Of a stretch of DNA of 64,000 nucleotides, positions 10,651 to 20,405 are shown piece by piece (positions within the stretch are counted from its first letter, which is position 1; every line of letters starts with the position of its first letter). Origin of the DNA: Liolophura sinensis. Lineage: Eukaryota > Mollusca > Polyplacophora > Chitonida > Chitonidae. The stretch is from assembly GCF_032854445.1 (NCBI RefSeq), contig NC_088295.1, positions 6,948,501 to 7,012,500 of the forward strand, in the 5' to 3' direction. The notes below the pieces were generated by a model that was not told where the DNA came from, made no database searches, and saw only the letters and a program-made list of their open reading frames with translations. Position numbers and translations under genes: made by a program.

Positions 10651-13600
10651 ACTGATTATATGGCCGTAATACATCAGTAAAATAAAGTATCATGAACTGG
10701 GCGGGTTATATACATGTATAGAAAAGAATTTACTTCACCCCCCTTTAGTTCATTGAACAAACAAGAAATGACATGTGTTAGACAGTCTATTATGTGACGC
10801 AGTACATGGTCATTCACTGAGCAGCTGGTCCGATATCTACGCATTGATAGTACCAGTTACCGCTTTGTTCCGCTTCTGGGAGCGTCATGCAACACACTCC
10901 CTGCAATCCGTGTACGATATCGCCTTGCCCCAATTCTCAAGGATATGCAATGCGGATATTATATTCGGTTTCCATGCAGGACCGTGAGGAATGATTGGTT
11001 GGCTGTATTTCGAGATACCGGCTGACCAAAAAGCCATATTTGGGTGCCAGTGTGTCTTTGTACAAACCGCACTTGTACTAACTTTCAGGGAATTTTGTTC
11101 GTTACAAAGTTGTCCTGAACATTGTCTTTTCAATAGAATGGATGATAACAGCTTTGCGACACATCAGCATTATTTCACTGATAATTACTCGGTAATTAGA
11201 ATAAGTGTACGTATAGACATCTTCTGGACAGGGTTAAACTTTTCGCACACTACAGAAGTACACGGATATACTTACTATATATCTCACTGAATGGGTAAAG
11301 CCTATAAACAGGATTACTATACAGGAATGGCTGTACATGGACAAGCCAACCTGGAAGCCCTCAGTAAACTGTTACTTGTGTTAAACACGTATGCTTTTGA
11401 GAAAAATTTGCATACCGAATTAGGTTTAAGCATTACTATTCTTTCAGTGTATGTACGCCCCGGAAAATAATTATGTTTTCTCAGTTCTGTTGTACTACTG
11501 GGAGCTGTCGGTAGACCTATATGTGGATAGTTTCACTGTATTAACGGCGATTTATAGCTCAGCTAATATTTGTCTGCCTGCATATTTAATGAGTTTGGAA
11601 CGACACAAGACATTCCCAGGTTAGTAGGTTATTTCGAAGAAATAACCAGACCAAAGCTGTTTCACTTTCGGTTTGAAAAATTGTAAAAAAATCTTTATTT
11701 TTGTCTATTATATACTTGTATCTATTTTTAGAATGTTTATATATATATATATATATATTAGTCACGAAGATTATAATGTGTTCATTTGAACAGAAAGTTA
11801 ATCTGTTGTCTGTGTGGTGCTAGAATATATATTATAACATAAGGACTGTGTGATATTGGACATATTCTATTTTAGTATAATACAATATTTCTGTTGAATT
11901 TAAAGAATATGTGTACTTTGTATAGCCTACTTGACAAACTAGACCTAATATGCAGCAATCACAGATTAATATGTTGCGATAGCAGAGTATATTCTAGCAA
12001 TACTCAAACAAAAGACTTTCTGTTAAATTCAACGACTATGTTTTGAGAGTAAACCCCCTTCCTTGGAAGCTACATGTAGGACTGTGTTTAGGCTACATTT
12101 GTGCATCTTCGGAATTGTATTTATAAAGAGCAGTATATATATATCTTTATAGGCCTACTGGTGCCGCTGATTTTGAGTGCAGGCGTGATTTCCTATCTTC
12201 CCTGTTCCTGTTAACTCGTTTGACATGAAAAACCCTGCACGTTCAGTTCCTCTGTACCTGAGGTATAGCCAGACACAGGACGACACATGTCCGTTAACGC
12301 CAAGTAGGCCTTCTAACGGTACGAATAATAGGTCGAAGAGCCACGTATCAGAAATTCCCAGCAATAGTGTAGGTTGATCTGATTCTGGTAATTGTGAAAA
12401 TCGAAAGTACTTGCTTTAACTACTGTATCTACTCAATGCAGATTTAATCTCTGAATTTTGATAATGTCCTTTGTCTTGAAATTAATAACCCGGAAAGTCC
12501 ACAGGCCTATTACCGGTAGGCCTATTAACTGTGTATACAAATGCTTATATACTCCACATACATGTTAAATCACGAGAAAAAACTTGATTAACTTTGTATA
12601 TGACCACTTCTTTATGTATTAATGGGATGTTTCAATGCCTCTGCTTGTAATTACATGGACATATAAAGCCGAGTCCTACACAGGCTTAGTCATCACGTTA
12701 TATTGTCTTTATAATGGCTCTACATAAAATGTTTGTCCTCCACACATCTTCTAAATGCCATGGTAGAAGTTATGTATGTATGTATATCGGTTATACTAGT
12801 AATTTAATTCACATTAAAATTTACTATTGGCTTGATAAGTGTAAAGGCGAACAGTTAAGGATGCAAGGCCACACCTCGCTTCCCTTTATGCGGTTCTACT
12901 TTTCTGAAAGGAAAAAGCAATGAGACCTGTTGCGAAATAATTTAGTGATAAAAATGAAAAAAATGGTGATCCATCGGAAATTTAAAGAAAAACCACAACA
13001 ACAAAAAAAAAAGAAAAAAAATTCTACGAATTTCGAAAATCGGATATGTGTGTAAATAGCGGGGTGCCTGTACGGGGCAATCCTTCATCCCGCATGTGCA
13101 GAAACAAGGGTGTATAACTGAGAAGTCAGTTTTATATCTATATAAGGATCCATAGGAAGTGAATATTACTGGTTACCGTGCTTTAACATTAGCTTTCATT
13201 TCTGATCTGTTCAGTGTTTTGAAGAAATAAACGTAATCAGGTAACTTGAATCTATCTTTACAAGTACATGCGGAAACTAGAAAAATCACGGAAAGAAGGT
13301 TTTATAGACCTACATCCGCTATAAGTTGTTGGGAGTGACATCAAAATGAAAATGTGACATTTTATCATGCACGCATACCAAACAAAAAAAACGGATAAAT
13401 TCACCCCCCCCCTCCCCCCCCCAAAAAAAACTTTCCTTTAATTACGCAAAAAAGTAAGGAACTGCGTACGTATAGGCCGAGTTCAAGAAATCCCGTCTGA
13501 AAATGTTGACATATTTAATTGTGGAAATCTTCTGCTTTTGTTAAATTGGATACATACAAGTTATGTTATGATTGCATAAAGTACGTACTGTACAGGCGCG

Positions 13601-14169
13601 TAATATTTCTTGAAAATATCAGTATTTCCATCCTTATATATGTGTGTAAATTGAAATAAACTTTGGTGATTTTTATAAGGGTTAACGTCCTGAAATGTAC
13701 AGTGAGCCGTTTTCAACAAACTGGTAGGCCTTTATCGATAACAACCACTTTGGTTTTATTTAACATACCGCTCAATCACACCACGAAGGATTTATATTTT
13801 ACCCATATAATCATATGGAGAGAATAATTACGTTTTCAGACACTTTATTTCTCGTACAGTAACAGACATGTTACAGCCTATATGTAAGTTCAGTGAAAAA
13901 CGTCAAAGGCTTAAAACAAATAAATATATGTGATCATTCTGGTATATAGGCCAAAGCCAATGTACTTGAGATATTGAACTTATTCATCTCCGTGAACATA
14001 TGAATGGAGTTAATGCCACGTGTCTTTTTTTTTTCTTCTGTTCATCACGCCAGGTAAGAACTTACGCAAGTCTCTACGTGGCTTCAACGGGCCGTTCGCA
14101 CAATTGGCCCATCAGAGATACCGCGTCATAGAAGTAATATGCAAGTACGTCACATGACCAGTAGGGGGA
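10651..14169. other. Long non-coding stretch upstream of the CISH-like gene
   Basis: About 3.5 kb with no gene I can support. It has homopolymer tracts (A-rich at about 12990-13022; C-rich at about 13405-13422), a TA tract near 11740 and repeated TAGGCCTA-type words. An 82-codon minus ORF at 10885-11133 is truncated differently in copy B. A single TTCAGTGAA at 13889-13897 and an E-box CACGTG at 14017-14022 lie near the right end. A strong donor-like CAG/GTAAGA at 14053 could belong to an unseen 5' non-coding exon of the downstream gene. Confidence 0.55.
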
Positions 14170-14296
14170 TTCCCCGAAAATAAAGTCGGTCACGCGTTCG
14201 ATTTCTGTGTCACTGGCTTTCATTTCTCGGAACTGCCTAGGCTAGGTGCTCAGTATGTAGGCTATTACCGTTAACAACACCGCCTGGTTCCAGGAA
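14170..14296. promoter_or_regulatory. Cluster of three STAT-type (TTCN3GAA) sites upstream of the CISH-like gene (copy A)
   Basis: TTCCCCGAA at 14170-14178, TTCTCGGAA at 14224-14232 and TTCCAGGAA at 14288-14296 all match the palindromic STAT core TTCN3GAA. They lie 295-421 bp before the ATG at 14591. Each such site is expected about once per 4 kb by chance, so three in 127 bp is notable. In vertebrates the CISH promoter is controlled by clustered STAT5 sites. STAT binding here is inference. All three are unchanged in copy B. Confidence 0.6.
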
Positions 14297-14590
14297 TGGG
14301 AGTTCGTAGAAAAGCAAAACATGATTAAGGTTTATAAGTGGGCGAGCAGTAGTACACAGGCAGTTCTGTCGGTAACCTCCGTGATGGAATGTTCAAGACC
14401 ATTAGAGCATAGAAGTTTACAACGAAATTTTGCACTGCCAAGCCGATGGACATGAGTTGGTGACTGAACGTAACAATTAGAAGGGACCAGCTGTACATTT
14501 GTGGAGATATCACATGATCCATGTGGCCATTGCCCGGGGGGTCAGAGTCAGTGGAAGTTAGCAGCTCGAAGGTTCCCTCCCTGCTTCCAT

Positions 14591-15343
14591 ATGTGTGTTC
14601 AGGACCAGTCGCACTGGGGAGAGGGGTGCCCTTGTAAACTTACGCCTGTTGTTGTTGTCGTCACCGCCTTCTATCGGCCCGTCCCTGGGGATTGTGAGGA
14701 GCCAAAGAGTGGGCGGGGTGATCCGTTAAGGATGCTGGGCTCGCCTTTACCATCCTCTGGTCAGTGTGTTCGGACAGATCAGTCAGATGATTCATATCAT
14801 CAGTACACCACAGATAAAGACATCGAAAGGATTACCAGTAACTGGGAGGAGCTGAACATGTGTTGTTACTATTATGGTGGTTTGAGTAGTCCTCAGGCAA
14901 AGCTGTTACTGCACCATTCCAAAGTGGGCACCTTCTTAATACGTGACAGCTCTGACCCCAAATACCTGTACTCATTGAGCCTGAAGACAGAACGAGGTAC
15001 TACCAGTGTCAGGATAGAATATTCCCACGGAACATTTCGTTTAGATTGTGAAGATCGATTACGTAGTAAAATGCCCCGCTTCATGACAGTGATGCAGCTG
15101 ATTGATCATTATGTGAAGCTTAGTCAAAGTGAAGCCTCTAAACAGTGTCGCTGGTTGGAGAGCTCAGGGAGGCGGGACGTACCAGTCAAACTGACCAGAC
15201 CTAGGATGTTGTCGCCTCCCTCATTACAACATTTGTGTAGAGTAACAGTAAACACTGTGGTGCCATCAGTGGGTAAACTGCATGAACTTCCCTTACCTAA
15301 TAGTCTCAAGCGTTACCTGTCAGAGTACCCATACAGACACTGA
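14591..15343 (+). CDS. CISH: CISH-like suppressor of cytokine signalling (copy A)
   Basis: A 250-residue protein (human CISH is about 258). SOCS proteins bind phosphotyrosine on cytokine receptors or JAKs and recruit an elongin B/C-Cullin5 ubiquitin ligase. Residues 1-90 are a weakly conserved N-terminus beginning MCVQ, like the MVLCVQ of vertebrate CISH. The SH2 domain spans about 93-175, with FLIRDSS (115-121) carrying the phosphate-binding Arg118, then YLYSLSLKTERG and VRIEYSHGTFRLD, both very CISH-like. The SOCS box (about 210-250) has an intact BC box SLQHLCRVTV and Cul5 box LPLPNSL, ending YLSEYPYRH. The reading frame stays open upstream to 14474 without another ATG, so ATG 14591 is the likely start. 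A good acceptor-like TGTGTTCAG (ending 14604) leaves open a short upstream first exon instead. SOCS2 is the nearest alternative name. Confidence 0.9.
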   Translation: MCVQDQSHWGEGCPCKLTPVVVVVTAFYRPVPGDCEEPKSGRGDPLRMLGSPLPSSGQCVRTDQSDDSYHQYTTDKDIERITSNWEELNMCCYYYGGLSSPQAKLLLHHSKVGTFLIRDSSDPKYLYSLSLKTERGTTSVRIEYSHGTFRLDCEDRLRSKMPRFMTVMQLIDHYVKLSQSEASKQCRWLESSGRRDVPVKLTRPRMLSPPSLQHLCRVTVNTVVPSVGKLHELPLPNSLKRYLSEYPYRH

Positions 15344-15443
15344 GCAGGTCAAATCCCACGTGTAACATGTACTTATGTGTGATAACCATGCCTGAGCTAT
15401 ATTTGTATAACAGTGTGTTATACAAGTACATGAATGCGTGATC

Positions 15444-15540
15444 TGTGTTATAGAATTGTGTGAGGTTCCAGTGTTATAGAATTGTGTGAGGTTCCAGTGT
15501 TATAGAATTGTGTGAGGTTCCAGTGTTATAGACCTGTGTG
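15444..15540 (+). repeat. 26-bp tandem repeat in the 3' UTR of the CISH-like gene (copy A)
   Basis: Three to four units containing TATAGAATTGTGTGAGGTTC, about 100 bp after the stop codon. The unit count is the same in copy B. Confidence 0.9.
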
Positions 15541-15714
15541 AAGTCTGTGTTATACAAACTGTATGAGCTTCTTTGTGACAGGATTGGCTTACTATCTGGG
15601 TTCTCATATTGGGACACATCACAACAGGCAAGACAGTTATTAGATAATATGAGCACAACATGTGATATAACTGAGGTGCAGATTGCTGCCTCAAATTCAT
15701 GACCTATGACCTCT

Positions 15715-15720
15715 AATAAA
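15715..15720 (+). promoter_or_regulatory. Poly(A) signal of the CISH-like gene (copy A)
   Basis: AATAAA about 370 bp after the stop codon, the first canonical hexamer on this strand after the gene. It is followed by GTATTTATTTATAA, an AU-rich-element-like string; whether that string lies in the mature mRNA depends on the cleavage site. Confidence 0.6.
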
Positions 15721-16107
15721 GTGTATTTATTTATAATACCTATTTTATTTCTGGTAAGCCAGATTCTCAGGGTGTCTGTATTGACTTATAGATGGCTACA
15801 TGTACTTGTAATGTACATGCAAACTGACAACACTTTCTGATGATGGCCATGTAGAATTACCTGCCATATTTTGTTCTATCTAGTTTATCTACATGTACTT
15901 AAATAACAGTGAATGTATTCAACCAGTTGTTTTAAAAGCAGCTAACTTGCATTTCAATTCAGTGTCTGTACTTTTTTCTTCCTTGCGGCGAATCCTGTCC
16001 TGCAGTCAGATCATAATCCGATGATGCTGACCTGTCTTTCCCTTATAGGAACATATATGTTTGCTTAGGTTTTAATGTCATACTTAATACATTTCAGTCA
16101 CATTTAT
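15721..16107. other. Non-coding stretch
   Basis: Downstream flank of the CISH-like gene; nothing recognised. Confidence 0.6.
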
Positions 16108-16226
16108 CTGATTGGTTTTTACGCTGTGCTGAAGAATATTTCACCTATATGATGGCTGCCAGCATTATGGTGGGTGGAAGCCGGGCAGAGGCCATCCACA
16201 GGTTGCTGCCAGACCTTCCCATGAGT
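16108..16226 (-). mobile_element. Degenerate SINE fragment, TTTTTACGC-tail family (copy A)
   Basis: Contains TGATTGGTTTTTACGCTGTG, AATATTTCACCTATA, GCCAGCATTATGGTGGG and CAGGTTGCTGCCAGACCTTCC, the ordered blocks of a SINE seen in several other places in the window. The tRNA-related head (right side in this orientation) is missing. Confidence 0.75.
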
Positions 16227-16228
16227 TA

Positions 16229-16480
16229 AAGTCACATGACGACAAGGAGTTATTATGTGTGTGTACATACACTGCATCTTCTTGTGGCAGGGCGAGTCCA
16301 TGGTGCCAAGGTGCTGCCACCAATGAAGTATTATGACGAAGACACCAGACATGACATCCCATGCAGTCACGTACGGACACCGAGCCAACCAGTCCTGTTT
16401 CCTTACTGTAACCTCTCAGTGTTGAATGCTATGGGAGGCTCAGTGTGCAGAGAAACAAGTTATAGATAGGTCTCGGTCAA
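16229..16480 (-). mobile_element. Degenerate SINE, CATGACGACAAGG type (copy A)
   Basis: Starts CACATGACGACAAGGAG and later has ACACCAGACATGACATCCC and CGAGCCAACCAGTCCTG. The order matches the body of the SINE at 19549-19877 (CATATGACGACGAAGG ... GGGTCAACCAGTCG ... ATGCTGAACGCC), so I read it as a diverged relative. The head is not recognisable. Confidence 0.55.
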
Positions 16481-17589
16481 GTGACAGTAATAACTTTAAT
16501 GACTTTAATAACTTCTGTCATTTTTAAGTGACCTTTCCTGCAAGGCTGGCATTGAACCAGGGTTTGATTGTGCTACAGCTGACCCCTGTGTTGTGGTGTA
16601 ATGGTACAATATCTGTAACTGTTCTGTTACCCCTAGGGGAATAACACTACATATGTAACAAGTAGGCCCATATGTAAATAGTGTCTGCCAAGCCATGGAT
16701 TTCAGCGTGCAGTGTATTTTTTCTGATGCCAGTGTTTCATTTTCATGACACAGATGTTTAATGCTGGAAAAAAAAGTAATGTACTTGTTTATTTATTTGA
16801 TTGGTGTGTAAGCCCACACTGGAGGATATTTCCCATGTTACATGTATGAGAGTAGTCAGGGTTGTGGATTTAGTGAGTACACAGAGTGAAGTACTGACAA
16901 ACAGGCACTGTTGATCACAGCAGGTAGAGCTGAAATCAAACCTGCCATGTTGTAGGTAAAGGGATTGTCAGGTGCACTGAGCTGCCCAGCACTTCAACAG
17001 TCTAAAAGAACGCCTTGCAAGGATGAGTTACAAGTCATATTAACAATTTATTAGTTCCCTTATTATTTAATAGGGAACAGATTTCTGTCTGTATGTGACA
17101 GGATTTATACTCTATTTCCTATGTCCAATGGGTTCCACATTACACAGCACTGAGGGCAAACAAACAGGAACATCTCCTCAAGCACGCACAATCTCAGCTG
17201 TAGAATGGCCCTTGATGTCTGTGAAAGTGCTTGGATTTTGTTGAAAGAGCTAAGAGGCCTTGAAAGTCCTTGAGAAAGATTTTATTTCAGGATAAGTCCT
17301 TGAAAGTACTTGATTTTTCAATGCTAAATATCTTGTTGCATTAATATGTTTGAAATGAACTGATATTTATTTGACTGGTGTACTCATTTCCTTTACATAA
17401 TGACAGAGAGCATTATGGTGGGAGACTAGCCAGCTTAACCCGGGAGGGGTGGGGGGGGGGGAACCCTCGTTAACCCACAAGAATTGAGCCAAATAAATAC
17501 ATTACCAAACAAAACATCCATTAATCTCCAACTATCAAGGTTTGTACTTGAATTTAATGATTCTTAAAGGGAGCGTAGAGCCAAGTTCT
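16481..17589. other. Non-coding stretch
   Basis: No gene seen. Contains a G-rich tract at about 17442-17461. A 19-bp indel at about 17050-17080 distinguishes it from copy B, with a repeated TTAATAGGGAAC-type word at the break. Confidence 0.6.
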
Positions 17590-18172
17590 TGTGTATGCAT
17601 CCACATACATTGGAAATAGGTAGTGCCAAGTTGTCCTATATCCTTGACCATACATGGGAATTAAGTAGTGTCAAGTTGTCCTATATGCTTGGCCATACAT
17701 GGGAATTATGCCAAGTTGTCCTATATGTTTGGCCATACATGAGAATTAAGTAGTGCCAAGCTCTCCTATATGCTTGGCCATACATGGGAATTATGCCAAG
17801 TTGTCCTATATGTTTGGCCATACATGAGAATTAAGTAGTGCCAAGCTCTCCTATATGCTTGGCCATACATGGGAATTATGCCAAGTTGTCCTATATGCTT
17901 GGCCATACATGGGAATTAAGTAGTGCCAAGCTCTCCTATATGCTTGGCCATACATGGGAATTATGCCAAGTTGTCCTATATGCTTGGCCATACATGGGAA
18001 TTATGCCAAGTTGTCCTATATGCTTGGCCATACATGGGAATTAAGTAGTGCCAAGTTGTCTTATATGCTTGGCCATACATGGGAATTAAGTAGTGCCAAG
18101 TTGTCCTATATGCTTGGCCATACATGGGAATTATGTAGTGCAAAGTTCTCCTAAATGTTTGGCCTTGCATGT
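17590..18172. repeat. Minisatellite of 45/36-bp units, block 1 of a 45-bp series (copy A)
   Basis: Units of the type GTGCCAAGTTGTCCTATATG + CTTGGCCATACATGGGAATT(AAGTA). Full units are 45 bp; units that lack AAGTAGTGC are 36 bp. There are about 14 units. Both lengths are divisible by three, giving spurious ORFs of 60-100 codons on both strands. Confidence 0.95.
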
Positions 18173-18184
18173 TTTAGTAGTGCC

Positions 18185-18440
18185 AAGCTTAGGTACAGTA
18201 GTGCCCAGTTCTAAACTATTATTACACAAATATGTGACTTTGGTGGTACCCAGTTGTAATATATTATTACACAAATATGTGACTTTGGTGGTACCCAGTT
18301 GTAATATATTATTACACAAATATGTGACTTTGGTGGTACCCAGTTGTAATATATTATTACACAAATATGTGACTTTGGTAGAACCCCATTCTAATATATT
18401 ATGACACAAATATTTGACTTTAGTAGTGCTCAGTTCAAGT
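18185..18440. repeat. 45-bp minisatellite, block 2 (copy A)
   Basis: Four to five units of GTGGTACCCAGTTGTAATAT + ATTATTACACAAATATGTGACTTTG type. The skeleton (GT.GT.CC.AGTT....TAT...TTA) is the same as in the neighbouring blocks. Copy B has one unit fewer. Confidence 0.93.
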
Positions 18441-18449
18441 ATATATGTA

Positions 18450-19300
18450 CGTGTTCTCTTGTATGATACATAGACATGAGATTTTGTGCCAGGTTCTCTG
18501 ATATGGTTACCCAGACATGAGAGTTTGGTTGTGCCAGTCTCTGATATGGTTACCCAGACATGAGGGTTTGGTTGTGCCGTTTCTCTGATATGATTACCCA
18601 GACATGAGAGTTTGGTTGTGCCATTCTCTGATATGATTACCCAGACATGAGAGTTTGGTTGTGCCAGTCTCTGATATGGTTACCCAGACATGAGAGTTTG
18701 GTTGTACCGTTCTCTGATATGGTTACCCAGACACAAGAGTTTGGTTGTGCCAAGTTCTCTGATATGGCTAAGCAGAGACGAGAGTTTGGTTGTGCCAAGT
18801 TCTCTGATATGGTTACTCAGACATGAGAGTTTGGTTGTACCAAGTTCTCTGATATGGTTACCCAGACATTAGAGTTTGGTTGTGCCATTGTCTGATATGG
18901 TTACTCACACATGAGAGTTAGGTTGTGCCATTCTTGGATTTCGTTACCCAGGCACAAGAGTTTGGTTGTGCCATTCTCGGATTTCATTACCCAGACATGA
19001 GAGTTTGGTTCTGCCAAGCTCTCTGATATGGTTACCCAGACATGAGAGTTTGGTTGTGCCAAGTTTTCTGATATGGTTATCCAGACATGAGAGTTTGGTT
19101 GAGTCAAGTTCTCTGATATGGCTACCCAGACACGAGAGTTTGGTTGTGCCAAATTCGCTGATATGGCTACCCAGACATGAGAGTTTGGTTGTGCCAAGTT
19201 TTCTGATATGGCTAACCAGACACGAGAGTTTGGTTGTGCCAAGTTCTCTGATATGGCTAACCAGACATGAGAGTTTGGTTGTGCTCAGTTCTAGTGTATG
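18450..19300. repeat. 45-bp minisatellite, block 3 (copy A)
   Basis: About 19 units such as AAGTTCTCTGATATGGTTAC + CCAGACATGAGAGTTTGGTTGTGCC; the early ones are 41-43 bp, the later ones 45 bp. Because 45 is 15 codons, a 219-codon minus ORF and 111-113-codon ORFs run through here; they are not genes. Confidence 0.95.
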
Positions 19301-19410
19301 ATTACACAGACAAGGGAGTTTGGTGGTGCTCAGTTCTCCTGTATGATTACACAGACAAGGAAGTTTGGTAGTGCTCAGTTCTCCTGTATGATTACACAGA
19401 CAAGGCTGGG
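19270..19410. repeat. 45-bp minisatellite, block 4 (copy A)
   Basis: Three units of GTGCTCAGTTCTCCTGTATG + ATTACACAGACAAGGAAGTTTGGTA. It blends from block 3 on the left and into the GGGATGG array on the right. Confidence 0.9.
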
Positions 19411-20080
19411 AGGGATGGTGTCGTGCATAGACAAGTCTGGAAGAGATGGTTTGGCGTGTAGACATTTCTGGGATGGATGGTGCGGTGCATAGACAAGACC
19501 TTGTTGAGAGGGATGCTATGGTGCATAGACAAGACCTGGCTAAAAGGGGGTGAGTGAGTGAGTGCTTGGGGTTTAACGTCGTACTCAACAATTTTTCAGT
19601 CATATGACGACGAAGGAATCATTAGGGTGCATGTACGTGTAATGTGCCTCCTTGATGCAGGACGGATTTCCACCGCTCTTTTATTTAGTGCTGCTTCACT
19701 GAGACGACTTACCGAAGGCAAGTAAGACGCCCCGCCCGAGCCATTATACTGATACGGGTCAACCAGTCGTTGCACTATCCCCTTCATGCTGAACGCCAAG
19801 CGAGGAAGTTACAACTTCCTCTTTTAAAGTCTTAGGTGTGACTCGATCAAGGATTGATCCTGGATCTACCGGTCCCGACCTGGCTAAAAGGGATGGCGTG
19901 GAATGTAGGCAAGGGTGGGAGGGATGGTGCGATGTGTACGTTAGGCTGGGATCGATGGTGTGGTGCATAGACAAGGCCTGGCTAAAAGGGATGGCGTTGT
20001 GTTTAGAGAAGACTGGGAAGAGAGGGGATTGTGTAGTGTGCATAGAAGGCTGGAAGGGATGGTGTGGTGTGTAGAGAAGG
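19395..20080. repeat. GGGATGGTG minisatellite of about 30-34 bp, split by a SINE (copy A)
   Basis: Units like AGGCTGGGAGGGATGGTGTG + GTGCATAGACA, with variants reading CTGGCTAAAAGGGATGG. Two segments (19395-19548 and 19878-20080) flank the SINE at 19549-19877, so the array predates the insertion or regrew around it. Confidence 0.9.
19549..19877 (-). mobile_element. SINE, 5'-truncated, inserted in a minisatellite (copy A)
   Basis: Read on the minus strand it ends with a CACTCACTCAC tail. The body includes CATATGACGACGAAGG, TGATGCAGGACGGATTTCC, ACTGAGACGACTTACCG and GAACGCCAAGCGAGGAAG; the head side stops at CTACCGGTCCCG, inside the tRNA-like region seen complete at 40513. ACCTGGCTAAAAGGG occurs just before and just after it and could be a 15-bp target-site duplication, but the same word is also part of the host array. 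Confidence 0.85.
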
Positions 20081-20139
20081 CTTTAATCATTTTTTAAAAA
20101 TAAAATATATTTGAATAAGTTTGCTGTGGTGTCGTAGTG

Positions 20140-20405
20140 GTCAAATTTATATGAAGACAAAGTTTGACGTTCGAGGGACTGTTGTACATGAAGACAAAGT
20201 TTCACGCTAAAAGATGGTTCTCAACGAAGACAAAGTTTTTCTCTTAAACGCCGGTTGTCGACGAAAGCAAAGTTTTACGGTAGATGATCGGTTGTATACG
20301 AAGACAAAGTTTACGATCAAGGGTCGGCTGTACATGAAGACAAAGTCCCGCGTTAAAAGGGCAGTTCCTTGACAATTTCACGGTCACAGGACGGTTGTAC
20401 GTAAA
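20140..20405. repeat. Minisatellite of about 37 bp with a GAAGACAAAGTTT core (copy A)
   Basis: Six or seven diverged units, each with GAAGACAAAGT followed by a variable stretch and GGTTGT(A/C). No protein is encoded. Confidence 0.9.

Noticed and set aside
10885-11133. 82-codon minus-strand ORF
   Set aside because: Small indels in copy B change its C-terminus and length; no recognisable domain or splice context.
14501-14590. Extension of the CISH-like protein by 30 residues
   Set aside because: The open frame continues upstream but begins at GTG; the first ATG is at 14591, where the protein begins MCVQ like vertebrate CISH.
18944-19603. 219-codon minus-strand ORF, with 111-113-codon ORFs on both strands beside it
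   Set aside because: It lies in the 45-bp minisatellite; the period is divisible by three, so stops are avoided in several frames at once. The repeated LGTTKLSCLGSHIREL-type peptide has no independent support.
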